Source: Pseudomonas mandelii (GTDB lineage: Bacteria > Pseudomonadota > Gammaproteobacteria > Pseudomonadales > Pseudomonadaceae). Taken from it: a stretch of 64,000 nt of DNA. Both the position numbers and the translations under genes were made by a program. Below, piece by piece: positions 55,008 through 64,000 of this stretch. The notes beneath the pieces are model-generated. The model saw only the letters and a program-made list of their open reading frames with translations, made no database searches and was not told where the DNA came from. Numbering within the stretch: position 1 is the stretch's first letter; each line of letters begins with the position of its first letter. The DNA lies in the NCBI RefSeq assembly GCF_900106065.1, contig NZ_LT629796.1:1648001-1712000 (forward strand), given 5' to 3'.

Positions 55008-56810
55008 ATGTCCGAGACGCTGCTCAGTTCCCGCAATCTGGCTTTCGAGCTGTACGAAGTCCTCGATGCCGAGGGCCTGACCCAGCGTGAGCGTTTCGCC
55101 GAGCACAACCGCGAAACCTTCGATGCCGCCATCGGCACGGCCCGAAGCATCGCCGAGAAGTTCTTCGCGCCGCACAACCGCAAGAACGACGAGAACGAGC
55201 CGCGCTACGAGAACGGTCAGGCGATTCTGATTCCGGAAGTGAAACCGGCAGTGGATGCGTTTCTCGAAGCCGGTTTCCTCAACGCGGCGCGCAGCTTCGA
55301 CGCCGGCGGCATGCAACTGCCTACGCTGCTGTCCCAGGCCTGCTTCGCGCATTTCCAATCGGCCAATGCCGCGTCGACCTCGTACCCGTTCCTGACCATG
55401 GGCGCGGCGAACCTGATTGAAAGCTTCGGCACCGATGAGCAGAAGCAGCGTTTCCTGCAACCGATGATTGACGGTCGCTTCTTCGGCACCATGGCCCTGA
55501 CCGAACCGCACGCCGGTTCTTCGCTGTCGGATATTCGTACACGCGCCGAGCCTGCGTCTGACGGCACCTATCGACTCAAGGGCAACAAGATTTTCATCTC
55601 CGGTGGCGATCACCCGCTCTCGGAGAACATCGTGCACATGGTCCTGGCGAAACTGCCGGATGCACCGGCCGGGGTGAAAGGGATTTCGTTGTTTATCGTG
55701 CCCAAGTTCCTGGTCAACGATGACGGCAGCCTCGGCAAGCGTAACGACGTCTTGCTGGCAGGCCTGTTTCACAAGATGGGCTGGCGCGGCACCACCTCCA
55801 CCGCGCTGAACTTCGGCGATAACGGTGAGTGCGTCGGCTATCTGGTGGGCAAGGCGCACCACGGTCTGAGCTACATGTTCCAGATGATGAACGAGGCGCG
55901 GATCGGCGTCGGCATGGGCGCGGTGATGCTCGGTTATGCCGGGTATCTGTATTCCCTGGAGTACGCCCGCGAACGTCCGCAAGGTCGCGTGCCGGACAGC
56001 AAGGATCCGAACACCGCGCCAGTGGCAATCATTCAGCACGCCGACGTCAAGCGCATGCTGCTGACGCAGAAAGCCTATGTCGAAGGCTCGTTCGACCTTG
56101 GGTTGTATGCGGCGCGGCTGTTCGATGACACCACGACGCTGGAGACCGAAGACCAGCGCAAACAGGCGCACGAACTGCTGGATTTGCTGACACCCATCGT
56201 CAAATCCTGGCCCTCGGAGTTTTGCCTGAAGGCCAACGAACTGGCGATCCAGATTCTCGGCGGCCACGGCTACACCCGCGAATACCCGGTGGAGCAGTAT
56301 TACCGCGACAACCGTTTGAACCCGATCCACGAAGGCACGCATGGTATTCAGTCGCTGGATTTGCTGGGACGCAAACTGGCGCAGAACGGTGGTGCGGGGC
56401 TCAAGCAGCTGATCCGCTTGATTGCCAACACTGCCGAACGCTCGCAGGCGCATGAGTCGTTGACTGCGTTGCGTGAACCGCTGGAGAAGCTGGTCGCGCG
56501 CCTGCAAACGGTGACCATCGGTTTGCTGATGGACCTGGGCCAAGGCAAGGTCAACAGCAGCCTGGCGAACTCGGCGCTGTACCTGAAAGTGTTCGGGCAC
56601 ACGGTGATCGGCTGGCGCTGGCTGGAACAGGCGATTCGCGCCGAGGAAGGGTTGGCGAAGGGGAATGCGGCGGATGTGAGCTTCTATAAAGGTAAGCTGC
56701 AGGCGGCGCGGTATTTCCTGACCTGGGAAGTGCCGGGTTGCCACCATGAGCTGGCGATTCTTGAGGCTCGGGATGATGTTTGCCTGACGATGCAGGATGA
56801 GTGGTTCTGA
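55008..56810 (+). CDS. Acyl-CoA dehydrogenase (long form)
   Basis: FAD-dependent acyl-CoA dehydrogenase of 600 residues, larger than the usual 380-400, with a C-terminal extension. Seen: FGTMALTEPHAGSSLSDIRT (FAD/substrate site), DNRLNPIHEGTHGIQSLDLL where the Glu is the probable catalytic base, and ILGGHGYTREYPVEQYYRD. It matches PA5020 in family and position before the antiporter gene. The preferred substrate (long chain or branched) is unknown. AGG-like signals (AAAAAAAGGTAGGCC) sit before the ATG. Confidence 0.92.
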   Translation: MSETLLSSRNLAFELYEVLDAEGLTQRERFAEHNRETFDAAIGTARSIAEKFFAPHNRKNDENEPRYENGQAILIPEVKPAVDAFLEAGFLNAARSFDAGGMQLPTLLSQACFAHFQSANAASTSYPFLTMGAANLIESFGTDEQKQRFLQPMIDGRFFGTMALTEPHAGSSLSDIRTRAEPASDGTYRLKGNKIFISGGDHPLSENIVHMVLAKLPDAPAGVKGISLFIVPKFLVNDDGSLGKRNDVLLAGLFHKMGWRGTTSTALNFGDNGECVGYLVGKAHHGLSYMFQMMNEARIGVGMGAVMLGYAGYLYSLEYARERPQGRVPDSKDPNTAPVAIIQHADVKRMLLTQKAYVEGSFDLGLYAARLFDDTTTLETEDQRKQAHELLDLLTPIVKSWPSEFCLKANELAIQILGGHGYTREYPVEQYYRDNRLNPIHEGTHGIQSLDLLGRKLAQNGGAGLKQLIRLIANTAERSQAHESLTALREPLEKLVARLQTVTIGLLMDLGQGKVNSSLANSALYLKVFGHTVIGWRWLEQAIRAEEGLAKGNAADVSFYKGKLQAARYFLTWEVPGCHHELAILEARDDVCLTMQDEWF

Positions 56811-56837
56811 TCAGAATTTTTTGCTGCTGCTGAAATC

Positions 56838-56913
56838 CAATCGCGAGCAGGCTCGCTCCCACAGGGTCAAGTGTTCACAGATCCAATGTGGGAGCGAGCC
56901 TGCTCGCGATGAC
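56838..56913. repeat. REP doublet after acyl-CoA dehydrogenase
   Basis: Inverted pair ATCGCGAGCAGGCTCGCTCC at 56840-56859 and GGGAGCGAGCCTGCTCGCGA at 56890-56909, between convergent genes; it could end both transcripts. Confidence 0.85.
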
Positions 56914-56935
56914 GTCAGCACAAACAACATATTTA

Positions 56936-58873
56936 TCAGCTCAGCTTGAACCCACCCATCTGCCGCGCCAGATCATCCGCCAGGCGCTGCAATGTCTGAC
57001 AGTCTTCGCGACAAGCCCTGACTTCCCCCGCCGTCGCCCGGGCCAAATCGGAAATGCCCTGCACATTGCGGTTGATCTCCTCCGTCACTGCCGACTGCTC
57101 TTCCGTGGCCGTCGCCACTTGATGGTTCATGTCGCTGATGCGCTCGACCTGACCGGTAATCGCCGTCAACGACGCGCCAGTGCGCTGGCTCGATTCGACG
57201 CCGGTGCCTGTTGCTGCCTGCCCGGAGTGCATGGATGAAACCGCATTCTCCGCGCCCTGCTTGAGGCTGCCGATCATCTGTTGGATCTCATCGGTCGACG
57301 ACTGCGTGCGCCGCGCCAACGTGCGCACTTCATCCGCCACGACCGCAAATCCACGGCCCATGTCTCCGGCCCGTGCGGCTTCGATGGCCGCGTTCAGTGC
57401 CAGTAAATTGGTTTGCTCGGAGATCCCGCGAATCACTGCCAGCACCTGATCGATGGATGCGACCTGATCGGCCAATTCGCCGACGGCACTGGCGGCGATG
57501 CCGATTTCGTCGGACATGCTTTCTATATGCCGGATCGACCCACCGACCACTTCCCGCGCCTGCATCGCTTCATCGCGAGCGTTCTGTGAAGCGACCGCGG
57601 CGTTACCCGCGTTCTGGGCGATTTCCTGCACGGTCAGGCCCATCTCATGAACAGCGGTGGCGACCATGTCGGTCATATCCTGCTGACGACCGGAGCGCTC
57701 GGCGGTGTTGTCCACGACCTTCGCCACTTGGCTGACCGCCGTGCGCAAACGCTCGCTGGTGGTCAGCACTTCACCGATCATCTCGCGCTGACTGTCGAGG
57801 AATCGATTAAAGCCTCGCGCCAGGTCACCCAGTTCATCGGCGCGGCTGGAATCTAACCGGTGGGTCAAATCTCCACCACCGCTACCAATGGCCACCAGCG
57901 CCGCTGTTACCTGACGGATCGGCCGTACCAGGCCACGGGCCAGTAATACCACCAGCAACAGACACACCAGCGCCACCGCCAGACCAATGCCGCTGCTCAT
58001 CCACATGGCGCGACGGGCTTCGGCGTAGATCTGCGACTGTGGCACTTCGGCCACCAGGGTCCAGCCCAGATCCCGCAACGGCAGGCTCAACGCCAGATAA
58101 TCTTCGCCATCGCGGACAAAGCTGCTGTTGGTGGCAACTTTTTGACCCATGACCGATTGTGCGGCGGGCGCGCCGATTTGCTCGGCCAGCGTGCGCTTGC
58201 CGCTGAACTGCGCCTCAGGGTGAACCTGGATCAAACCGTCGGAACGCACGAGATAGACCTTGCCGCGCTCACCGAAGTTGAAGTTGTGAATCAGCTCCGA
58301 CAGCTCTTTCATGCTCAACCCAAGTCCGGCAACGCCCACGACTTTACCGGCCTGCTCGACCTTGAGGTCGATGAACAGCGCCAATTCTCCGGTCGCGGTG
58401 TCATTGTCGATATTGAGGGTGCGTGGCTGGTTACTGTCGAGGAACGCGTAGAACCAGGCGTCCTTGGGGTTGGCACGGCTGAGGGTCCGGTCCAGGCCTT
58501 TTTCAGTGAAGTAATGGTTTGAAGCCGTGCCGACGATCAGCGCGGTAAAGGCTTTGTGTTCGGCACGGATGCCTTCCAGATACTGGACGAACGCGGCGGT
58601 CTGGGCGCTGTTTTCACCTCCGGCCAACCAGTCGCGCACCATGCTGTTGCTGGCGATGTCCTTGGCGGCGGTGAGGGGTTGGACGAGGATTCGTTCGATG
58701 TCGTTGCGCATCGCTTCGATGCTGGACGGCAGTGCCTGTTCGACCAGATAGCTCTGGGCAAGGCGGTTGACCACGAGGGTATAAATGCCAACCACGATCA
58801 GGATGCTGACCAGCAGGGCGGTGCCCATGCTGAGGATCAACTGCCATTGAATACTGCGTCGCCAGAACTGCAT
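56936..58873 (-). CDS. Methyl-accepting chemotaxis protein with periplasmic Cache-type sensor
   Basis: A chemoreceptor of 645 residues: membrane segment about 12-34, periplasmic region about 35-280 resembling a Cache sensor ([30 protein letters not shown]), second membrane segment ([17 protein letters not shown]), a HAMP domain, and a signalling domain with the hairpin [20 protein letters not shown]. The C-terminus lacks a CheR/CheB pentapeptide. The start at MQFWRRSI has GGGGGTG upstream. The ligand cannot be deduced. Confidence 0.92.
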   Translation of the reverse strand: MQFWRRSIQWQLILSMGTALLVSILIVVGIYTLVVNRLAQSYLVEQALPSSIEAMRNDIERILVQPLTAAKDIASNSMVRDWLAGGENSAQTAAFVQYLEGIRAEHKAFTALIVGTASNHYFTEKGLDRTLSRANPKDAWFYAFLDSNQPRTLNIDNDTATGELALFIDLKVEQAGKVVGVAGLGLSMKELSELIHNFNFGERGKVYLVRSDGLIQVHPEAQFSGKRTLAEQIGAPAAQSVMGQKVATNSSFVRDGEDYLALSLPLRDLGWTLVAEVPQSQIYAEARRAMWMSSGIGLAVALVCLLLVVLLARGLVRPIRQVTAALVAIGSGGGDLTHRLDSSRADELGDLARGFNRFLDSQREMIGEVLTTSERLRTAVSQVAKVVDNTAERSGRQQDMTDMVATAVHEMGLTVQEIAQNAGNAAVASQNARDEAMQAREVVGGSIRHIESMSDEIGIAASAVGELADQVASIDQVLAVIRGISEQTNLLALNAAIEAARAGDMGRGFAVVADEVRTLARRTQSSTDEIQQMIGSLKQGAENAVSSMHSGQAATGTGVESSQRTGASLTAITGQVERISDMNHQVATATEEQSAVTEEINRNVQGISDLARATAGEVRACREDCQTLQRLADDLARQMGGFKLS

Positions 58874-58973
58874 GGAGCACCCCCAAAGAATAAGAGGCTG
58901 AAACACTGCAACAGCCGTGCCGATTGTATACAACTAAACCGACAATCTATTCTTTGGTTGTGCGCAAAGCCGA

Positions 58974-59276
58974 TCAGGCCTGATTGATCGTCTTGGAGAT
59001 CACTTCAACCGTGGCGCTGACTTGCTCTTGGTAACGGTCGAGTTCCTGCTTGTGCTGCTTTTGCATTTCAATCTGCTGGGAACACAGATTCATCGCAGCC
59101 AATACCAGCAGTCGGTCACCGATCAGTGTCGGGTACTTCCTTTTGGTGTCAGCCAAGGCAGCTTTCAACATCATCGCGGCGTCCAGCAGGGTTTGCTCTT
59201 CCCCGGCCGGCGCCTTGATCGAATAGTCCTCCCCCAGGATCGAGACGACTTTTACCCCTGCGGCGCCGTGATTCAT
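58974..59276 (-). CDS. zapA: Cell division protein ZapA
   Basis: A 100-residue ZapA that cross-links FtsZ filaments. The N-terminal globular part [20 protein letters not shown] and [11 protein letters not shown] are family hallmarks; the C-terminal half is a coiled coil ([20 protein letters not shown]). It overlaps the TIGR02449 gene by four bases. It lies between two chemoreceptor genes, not next to 6S RNA and ygfA as usual; the gap to the next gene on the minus strand is only 100 bp. Confidence 0.93.
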   Translation of the reverse strand: MNHGAAGVKVVSILGEDYSIKAPAGEEQTLLDAAMMLKAALADTKRKYPTLIGDRLLVLAAMNLCSQQIEMQKQHKQELDRYQEQVSATVEVISKTINQA

Positions 59277-59503
59277 GCGCTGACCGGGCCGGCGCTGACG
59301 CGCTCAACCAGGGCCTGGATGCGGGCTGCGGTGGCCCCTTGTTTCTCTTCCTGTTCCATCAGGTTGAGTTGCAGGCTTTCGTTTTCATCCTTGGCCTGGG
59401 CCAGTTCTGTGCTCAGGGTCTGGTTGGTGGCGAGCAGGGTCTGGTTCTGTTGCACCAGGTCGCTGACCAGCTGTTCCAATTGACTAAGGGATGCTTCCAA
59501 CAT
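59273..59503 (-). CDS. TIGR02449 family coiled-coil protein
   Basis: 76 residues, nearly all predicted coiled coil ([20 protein letters not shown], then [16 protein letters not shown]). This is the small protein normally encoded just before zapA in gammaproteobacteria. It may act with ZapA at the divisome, like ZapB, but this is not established. Four-base overlap with zapA. Confidence 0.88.
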   Translation of the reverse strand: MLEASLSQLEQLVSDLVQQNQTLLATNQTLSTELAQAKDENESLQLNLMEQEEKQGATAARIQALVERVSAGPVSA

Positions 59504-59776
59504 TTTGATTTTCCAAGCATTTCAAAGGGCGCGTACGATAAAGAAAAGTCACCACCGATGCCAGGGTTATTCAGGCGCAAGGCCTTGATTTTCCTGGCGG
59601 CGACCTTCCTCGCGAGCTTTAAAGACTGTGATTGGCGGATCTGGTTCCTGCACTTCGTCGCCGGAGCGGTTGTGCGACAAAAACGCGCAGGCCCTCAAGA
59701 CTTTAGTCGTATGACCGATAAGTCACCCATACGTCAGCTTCAGCGCCGCACGGGTGCGCTCACTTTGGTAAACACC

Positions 59777-61402
59777 ATGTCCCTTCGTAATATGAATATC
59801 GCACCGCGGGCGTTCCTCGGTTTCGCCCTGATTGGCGGTTTGATGCTGGTTCTGGGTGTGTTTGCCTTGAACCAGATGAGCAAGATTCGCGGCGCCGGCG
59901 AAGACATTGCCTCCATGAGCGTGCCGAGCATCAAAAGCCTGGACGAATTCACTCAACTGACCCTGCGCCTGCGGGTGCTGTCCTACCGCTTGTTGGTGAA
60001 CCGCGAACCAGACGTGCAGCAGAAAACCTTCGAGCTGTTCGATCTGCGTAATCAGCAGATTCGTGACGCGCAGAAAGTCTACGAACCGCTGATCGAGGGC
60101 CCGCAAGAGCGCGCCGCCTACGATCAGTACGTGCAGTTGCTGGCGCAATACCGCCAACTTGAAGACCGCATGAAGACCCTCTCGCGCAACAATCAGGTCG
60201 ATGAACTGCGCACAATGCTCAATAGAGAATTGCTCTCCAACTCCGAGGCCGTCAACGCGGCACTGGCCAAGTTGCTCGAAATCAATACGCAACAGATCGA
60301 AGTCACCGACACTCGGGCTGGCGAACAGTATTCAACGTCGCTCAACCTGGTCATCACCTTGTTGGTCATTGCCAGCGGCCTGACCTTGCTGTTCGCCTGG
60401 CTACTGACCAACAGCATCACCAAACCGATTGCCAACGCCTTGAGCGCGGCCGAAGAAATCGCCGAAGGCAACCTGACGCGCCCGATCCATGTCGATGGCG
60501 ATGACGAAGCCGGCCGCTTGCTGCTGGCCATGTCGAAGATGCAGGAAAAGCTGCGCGACACCCTGCAGCGGATTTCCGGCTCGGCTACGCAACTGGCGTC
60601 CGCCGCTGAAGAACTGAACAGCGTCACCGACGAAAGCGCCCGTGGCCTGACCCAGCAGAACAACGAAATCGAACAGGCCGCCACCGCTGTCAATGAAATG
60701 ACCAGCGCCGTGGAAGAAGTCGCGCGTAACGCCGTGAGCACGTCCGAAGCCTCGAAGAACGCCACCACCTCGGCCGGTGACGGCCGTGACCTGGTGCAGG
60801 AAACCGTCAGCGCCATCGAACGCATGAGCGCCGATGTGCAGAGCACCGCGACCTTGATTGGTGATCTGGCCAACGAGTCCCGTGACATCGGCAAGGTGCT
60901 GGACGTGATCCGTGGCCTGGCTGACCAGACCAACCTGCTGGCGTTGAACGCAGCGATTGAAGCCGCGCGTGCCGGTGAAGCCGGACGTGGCTTCGCAGTG
61001 GTGGCGGATGAGGTCCGTGCACTGGCGCATCGTACTCAGCAGTCGACCAGCGAGATCGAACGCATGATCGGCAGCATTCAGAGCGGCACCGAACATGCGG
61101 TGAACTCGATGCGCAACAGCACCGAACGTGCTGAATCAACCTTGAACATCGCCCGCGGTGCAGGTCTTTCGCTGGATACGATCAACAGTGCCATTGTCGA
61201 GATCAACGAGCGCAACCTGGTAATTGCCAGCGCGGCCGAAGAACAGGCGCAGGTCGCCCGTGAAGTGGATCGCAACCTGGTGAATATCCGTGATTTGTCG
61301 GTGCAATCGGCGACCGGGGCGAATCAGACGAGTGCGGCGAGCAATGAGTTGTCGCGATTGGCGCTGGACCTGAACAACATGGTTGGGCGGTTTAGCCTCT
61401 AA
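59777..61402 (+). CDS. Methyl-accepting chemotaxis protein, four-helix-bundle type
   Basis: 541 residues: membrane segment about 13-31 ([19 protein letters not shown]), a helical periplasmic domain (about 32-188) of the four-helix-bundle class, a second membrane segment around 190-210, HAMP, and a signalling domain with [20 protein letters not shown]. No terminal pentapeptide. The start [15 protein letters not shown] is chosen because it immediately precedes the first helix; the frame upstream is non-coding. The SD is weak. Ligand unknown. Confidence 0.92.
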   Translation: MSLRNMNIAPRAFLGFALIGGLMLVLGVFALNQMSKIRGAGEDIASMSVPSIKSLDEFTQLTLRLRVLSYRLLVNREPDVQQKTFELFDLRNQQIRDAQKVYEPLIEGPQERAAYDQYVQLLAQYRQLEDRMKTLSRNNQVDELRTMLNRELLSNSEAVNAALAKLLEINTQQIEVTDTRAGEQYSTSLNLVITLLVIASGLTLLFAWLLTNSITKPIANALSAAEEIAEGNLTRPIHVDGDDEAGRLLLAMSKMQEKLRDTLQRISGSATQLASAAEELNSVTDESARGLTQQNNEIEQAATAVNEMTSAVEEVARNAVSTSEASKNATTSAGDGRDLVQETVSAIERMSADVQSTATLIGDLANESRDIGKVLDVIRGLADQTNLLALNAAIEAARAGEAGRGFAVVADEVRALAHRTQQSTSEIERMIGSIQSGTEHAVNSMRNSTERAESTLNIARGAGLSLDTINSAIVEINERNLVIASAAEEQAQVAREVDRNLVNIRDLSVQSATGANQTSAASNELSRLALDLNNMVGRFSL

Positions 61403-61418
61403 CCGCCGACACCTTCTC

Positions 61419-61550
61419 TGTGGCGAGGGAGCTTGCTCCTGTTCGGCTGCGAAGCAGTCGCCAATCAGCCTGCGCGTTGAATCTGATTCACCGCGCCGCC
61501 TCTTCGGGGTCGCTGCGCGATCCAACGGGAGCAAGCTCCCTCGCCACAGG
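61419..61550. repeat. REP doublet, GGCGAGGGAGCTTGC type
   Basis: TGTGGCGAGGGAGCTTGCTC at 61419 with tail GGCTGCGAAGCAG, and the inverted copy GGGAGCAAGCTCCCTCGCC ending at about 61550. It lies between the chemoreceptor and antiporter genes. Confidence 0.85.
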
Positions 61551-61688
61551 GATCAAGCTCAATCTCGGTGACGTTGTCGCTGCTGCAAAAGCTTTTTGAC
61601 AGCATCACATTTCAACAGGTTAGAATCGCTGGCACGCAGACTGCATGGTCAGTTTGTGCCCGCCTTTCAGCTTTCTGGAGTACTGCCT

Positions 61689-63431
61689 TTGAATGCGACG
61701 ACCATCAACAGCCTGTTCTTGATCGGCGCGTTGCTGGTAGGTGCGAGCATTCTGGTGAGCTCACTTTCCTCGCGCCTCGGCATCCCGATTCTGGTGATCA
61801 TCCTCGCCGTGGGCATGGCCGCCGGCGTCGACGGCGGTGGCATTATCTTTGATAACTACCCCACGGCTTATCTGGTCGGCAACCTCGCCCTCGCGGTGAT
61901 CCTGCTCGATGGTGGCTTGCGCACCCGCGTATCCAGCTTTCGCGTGGCGCTGTGGCCGGCGTTGTCGCTGGCCACGGTCGGGGTGTTGATCACCACCGCG
62001 CTGACCGGCATGGCCGCCGCCTGGCTGTTCAACCTGAACATGATCCAGGGTTTGCTGATCGGTGCCATCGTCGGCTCGACCGACGCCGCGGCAGTGTTCT
62101 CGCTGCTGGGCGGTAAAGGCCTGAACGAACGGGTGACTGCCAGCCTCGAGATCGAATCCGGCAGCAACGACCCGATGGCGGTGTTTCTCACCGTCACCCT
62201 GATCGACATGCTCGCCAGCGGCCAGACGGGCCTGCATTGGAGCCTGCTCGGGCATTTCGTGCGTGAATTCGGCATCGGGGCTGTGATCGGCCTCGGCGGT
62301 GGCTGGGTCATGCTGCAATTGGTCAACCGGATCAACCTCGCCAACGGCCTCTACCCGATTCTGGTGATTGCCGGCGGCCTGGCCGTCTTCGCCCTGACCA
62401 ACGCCCTGCACGGCAGTGGCTTCCTGGCGGTTTACCTCTGCGGCCTGGTGATCGGCAATCGTCCGGTGCGCAGCCGCCACGGCATTCTCCACATGCTCGA
62501 CGGCATGGCCTGGTTGGCACAGATCGGCATGTTCCTGGTGCTGGGGCTGCTGGTGACGCCGCATGACCTGTTGCCGATCGCCCTGCCCGCGCTGGGTCTG
62601 GCGCTGTGGATGATTCTGTTTGCACGGCCGCTGTCGGTGCTGGTCGGCCTGCTGCCGTTCAAGGCGTTCCATGGCCGCGAGAAGGCGTTTATTTCCTGGG
62701 TCGGCCTACGCGGCGCGGTCCCGATCATTCTGGCGGTGTTCCCGCTGATGGCCGGCCTGCCGGATGCCCAGCTCTACTTCAACCTTGCCTTCTTTATCGT
62801 GCTGGTGTCGCTGCTGGTGCAGGGCACGAGCCTGCCGTGGGTGGCGAAACTTTTGAAAGTGACCGTCCCGCCGGAGCCGGCACCGATCTCTCGTGCAGCG
62901 CTGGAAGTGCACGTTACCAGCGAGTGGGAGTTGTTCGTTTATCGCCTCGGCGCCGAGAAATGGTGCATCGGTTCGCCCCTTCGCGAGCTGAAAATGCCCG
63001 ACGGCACGCGTATCGCCGCTCTGTTTCGTGGTCAGCAACTGCTCCATCCGTCGGGTAGTACGGTGCTCGAAGTCGATGATTTGCTGTGTGTGATCGGCCA
63101 CGAGCACAATCTTCCAGCCCTCGGAAAGCTCTTCAGTCAGGCACCGCAGCGCGGCCTCGATTTGCGCTTCTTCGGCGACTTCGTGCTCGAAGGAGACGCC
63201 CAGCTGGCCGCGGTTGCGGCACTGTACGGGTTGAAAGTCGAAGGCATCGATCCAGACATGTCCCTAGGCCGATTCATTGCCCAGAAAGTCGGCGGTGCTC
63301 CCGTCGTCGGTGACCAGGTGGAGTGGAACAACACCATCTGGACCGTTGCGGTCATGGAAGGGAACAAGATCGGCAAAGTGGGCGTCAGATTCCCCGAAGG
63401 AAGTCGCCCCGGCCCGGGCTTGTTCCTCTAA
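61689..63431 (+). CDS. nhaP2: K+/H+ (Na+/H+) antiporter NhaP2/CvrA
   Basis: A CPA1-family cation/proton antiporter: 580 residues, the same as PA5021. The start is a TTG at 61689 (protein reads [13 protein letters not shown]) with GGAG about 8 bases upstream; upstream in-frame ATG would add 31 unrelated residues. About 12 membrane segments follow, with [20 protein letters not shown] as the transport-site region, then a TrkA-C domain (from about 405) and a CorC/HlyC-like C-terminal domain ([21 protein letters not shown]). Known members control K+ and pH. Confidence 0.93.
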   Translation: MNATTINSLFLIGALLVGASILVSSLSSRLGIPILVIILAVGMAAGVDGGGIIFDNYPTAYLVGNLALAVILLDGGLRTRVSSFRVALWPALSLATVGVLITTALTGMAAAWLFNLNMIQGLLIGAIVGSTDAAAVFSLLGGKGLNERVTASLEIESGSNDPMAVFLTVTLIDMLASGQTGLHWSLLGHFVREFGIGAVIGLGGGWVMLQLVNRINLANGLYPILVIAGGLAVFALTNALHGSGFLAVYLCGLVIGNRPVRSRHGILHMLDGMAWLAQIGMFLVLGLLVTPHDLLPIALPALGLALWMILFARPLSVLVGLLPFKAFHGREKAFISWVGLRGAVPIILAVFPLMAGLPDAQLYFNLAFFIVLVSLLVQGTSLPWVAKLLKVTVPPEPAPISRAALEVHVTSEWELFVYRLGAEKWCIGSPLRELKMPDGTRIAALFRGQQLLHPSGSTVLEVDDLLCVIGHEHNLPALGKLFSQAPQRGLDLRFFGDFVLEGDAQLAAVAALYGLKVEGIDPDMSLGRFIAQKVGGAPVVGDQVEWNNTIWTVAVMEGNKIGKVGVRFPEGSRPGPGLFL

Positions 63432-63465
63432 ACTCCAACCTTCGTCTCGTTTTCGATCGGTCTCT

Positions 63466-64000
63466 ATGCCAACCCTGCGCACTTTTTTCATCATGGCCCT
63501 GTTGGGCTTGAGTCTTTCTGTCGGTACGTTGCAAGCGGCTGGACCGCCGACCAGCGAAGCCGTGCAGGCGAGTCTGGACAAGATCGCCGATCGCAAACTG
63601 CCGGAAGCGGATCAAAAAGCGTTGCAGGGCATCCTGCAAAACACGCTGACTCAGCTCAATAACAAGCGCGATTACGATCAGAAATTGATCGATCTGAAGC
63701 AGCAACTGGCCACCGCTCCCAAGCAGAACATCGAGAACCAGCGGGAATTGGCGCGGCTGAAAGCCAGCAAGGCACAGCCAGTTGCGCAGCGCTACGCCAA
63801 CCAGTCGGTCCAGCAGCTCGAGCAAGTGCTCACCGAGCGCTCGACCCAGCAAAGCGATCTGCAGAAAGCACTGGCCGACGCCAACAGTCTGGTGATTACC
63901 GCCCAGACACGACCCGAGCGCGCCCAGGCTGAAATTTCCACCAGCCAGACGCGCATCCAGCAGATCAACAACATTCTCAAGGCCGGCAAAGACAACGGCA
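63466..64000 (+). CDS. mscK: Mechanosensitive channel MscK/KefA, 5' part
   Basis: The first 178 residues of a protein cut by the window end. A signal peptide (FFIMALLGLSLSVGTLQA) is followed by a periplasmic region rich in helices and coiled coil (LQQLEQ-type heptads, QSVQQLEQVLTERSTQQSDL). This matches the N-terminus of MscK (PA5022) which follows nhaP2 in P. aeruginosa. The channel domains are outside the window. Confidence 0.85.
   Translation, partial: MPTLRTFFIMALLGLSLSVGTLQAAGPPTSEAVQASLDKIADRKLPEADQKALQGILQNTLTQLNNKRDYDQKLIDLKQQLATAPKQNIENQRELARLKASKAQPVAQRYANQSVQQLEQVLTERSTQQSDLQKALADANSLVITAQTRPERAQAEISTSQTRIQQINNILKAGKDNG

Overview
The window looks like a chromosomal segment of a Pseudomonas of the fluorescens group. 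Gene content and order follow the Pseudomonas LPS-core block (hldE, msbA, O-antigen ligase, wapR/ssg/dnpA/mig-14/wapH/wapO-like genes, core kinases, waaG, waaC, waaF), then glnE, aceEF, dipA and msrA, with an acyl-CoA dehydrogenase, nhaP2 and mscK further on. The intergenic REP repeats are also of the Pseudomonas type. Family names come from motifs and remembered gene order; no search was run.

Region 1 (1-24.5 kb) is envelope biosynthesis. On the minus strand lie hldE, a stand-alone APS kinase translationally linked to a PAPS-type sulfotransferase, and msbA. A short plus-strand operon follows: an O-antigen ligase fused to a kinase-like domain, then an acyltransferase. Next is a minus-strand cascade: carbamoyltransferase, GT4, Mig-14, PIG-L deacetylase, DUF6625-like protein, GT4 and GT2. 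A lipoprotein gene separates it from four kinase genes carrying five kinase-like domains, then waaG, waaC and waaF. Most joins overlap by 1-4 bases, so these are polycistronic units.

Region 2 (24.5-38.9 kb) is core metabolism and signalling: glnE, divergent aceE-aceF, a PhoD-like phosphoesterase, the phosphodiesterase dipA, msrA and rlmJ. Two palindromes of form GTAGT-N3-ACTAC, centred 52 bp apart, lie upstream of aceE and look like a paired operator.

Region 3 (38.9-48.5 kb) is accessory: a type VI secretion effector island of vgrG, a DUF4123 adaptor, a 1599-residue Rhs protein with a C-terminal toxin-like domain, and two tandem paralogous candidate immunity genes whose duplication carried along 51 bp of 3' flank. 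The toxin tip and immunity genes appear AT-richer than the surroundings.

Region 4 (48.5-64 kb) holds divergent putP/putA with a cluster of GTTGCA boxes (known PutA operator core), an acyl-CoA dehydrogenase, two chemoreceptors flanking a zapA/TIGR02449 pair, nhaP2 and the 5' end of mscK. REP repeats of at least three sequence types occupy many gaps, including a perfect 40-bp-arm inverted repeat after putA. No rRNA, tRNA, CRISPR array or insertion sequence was seen.
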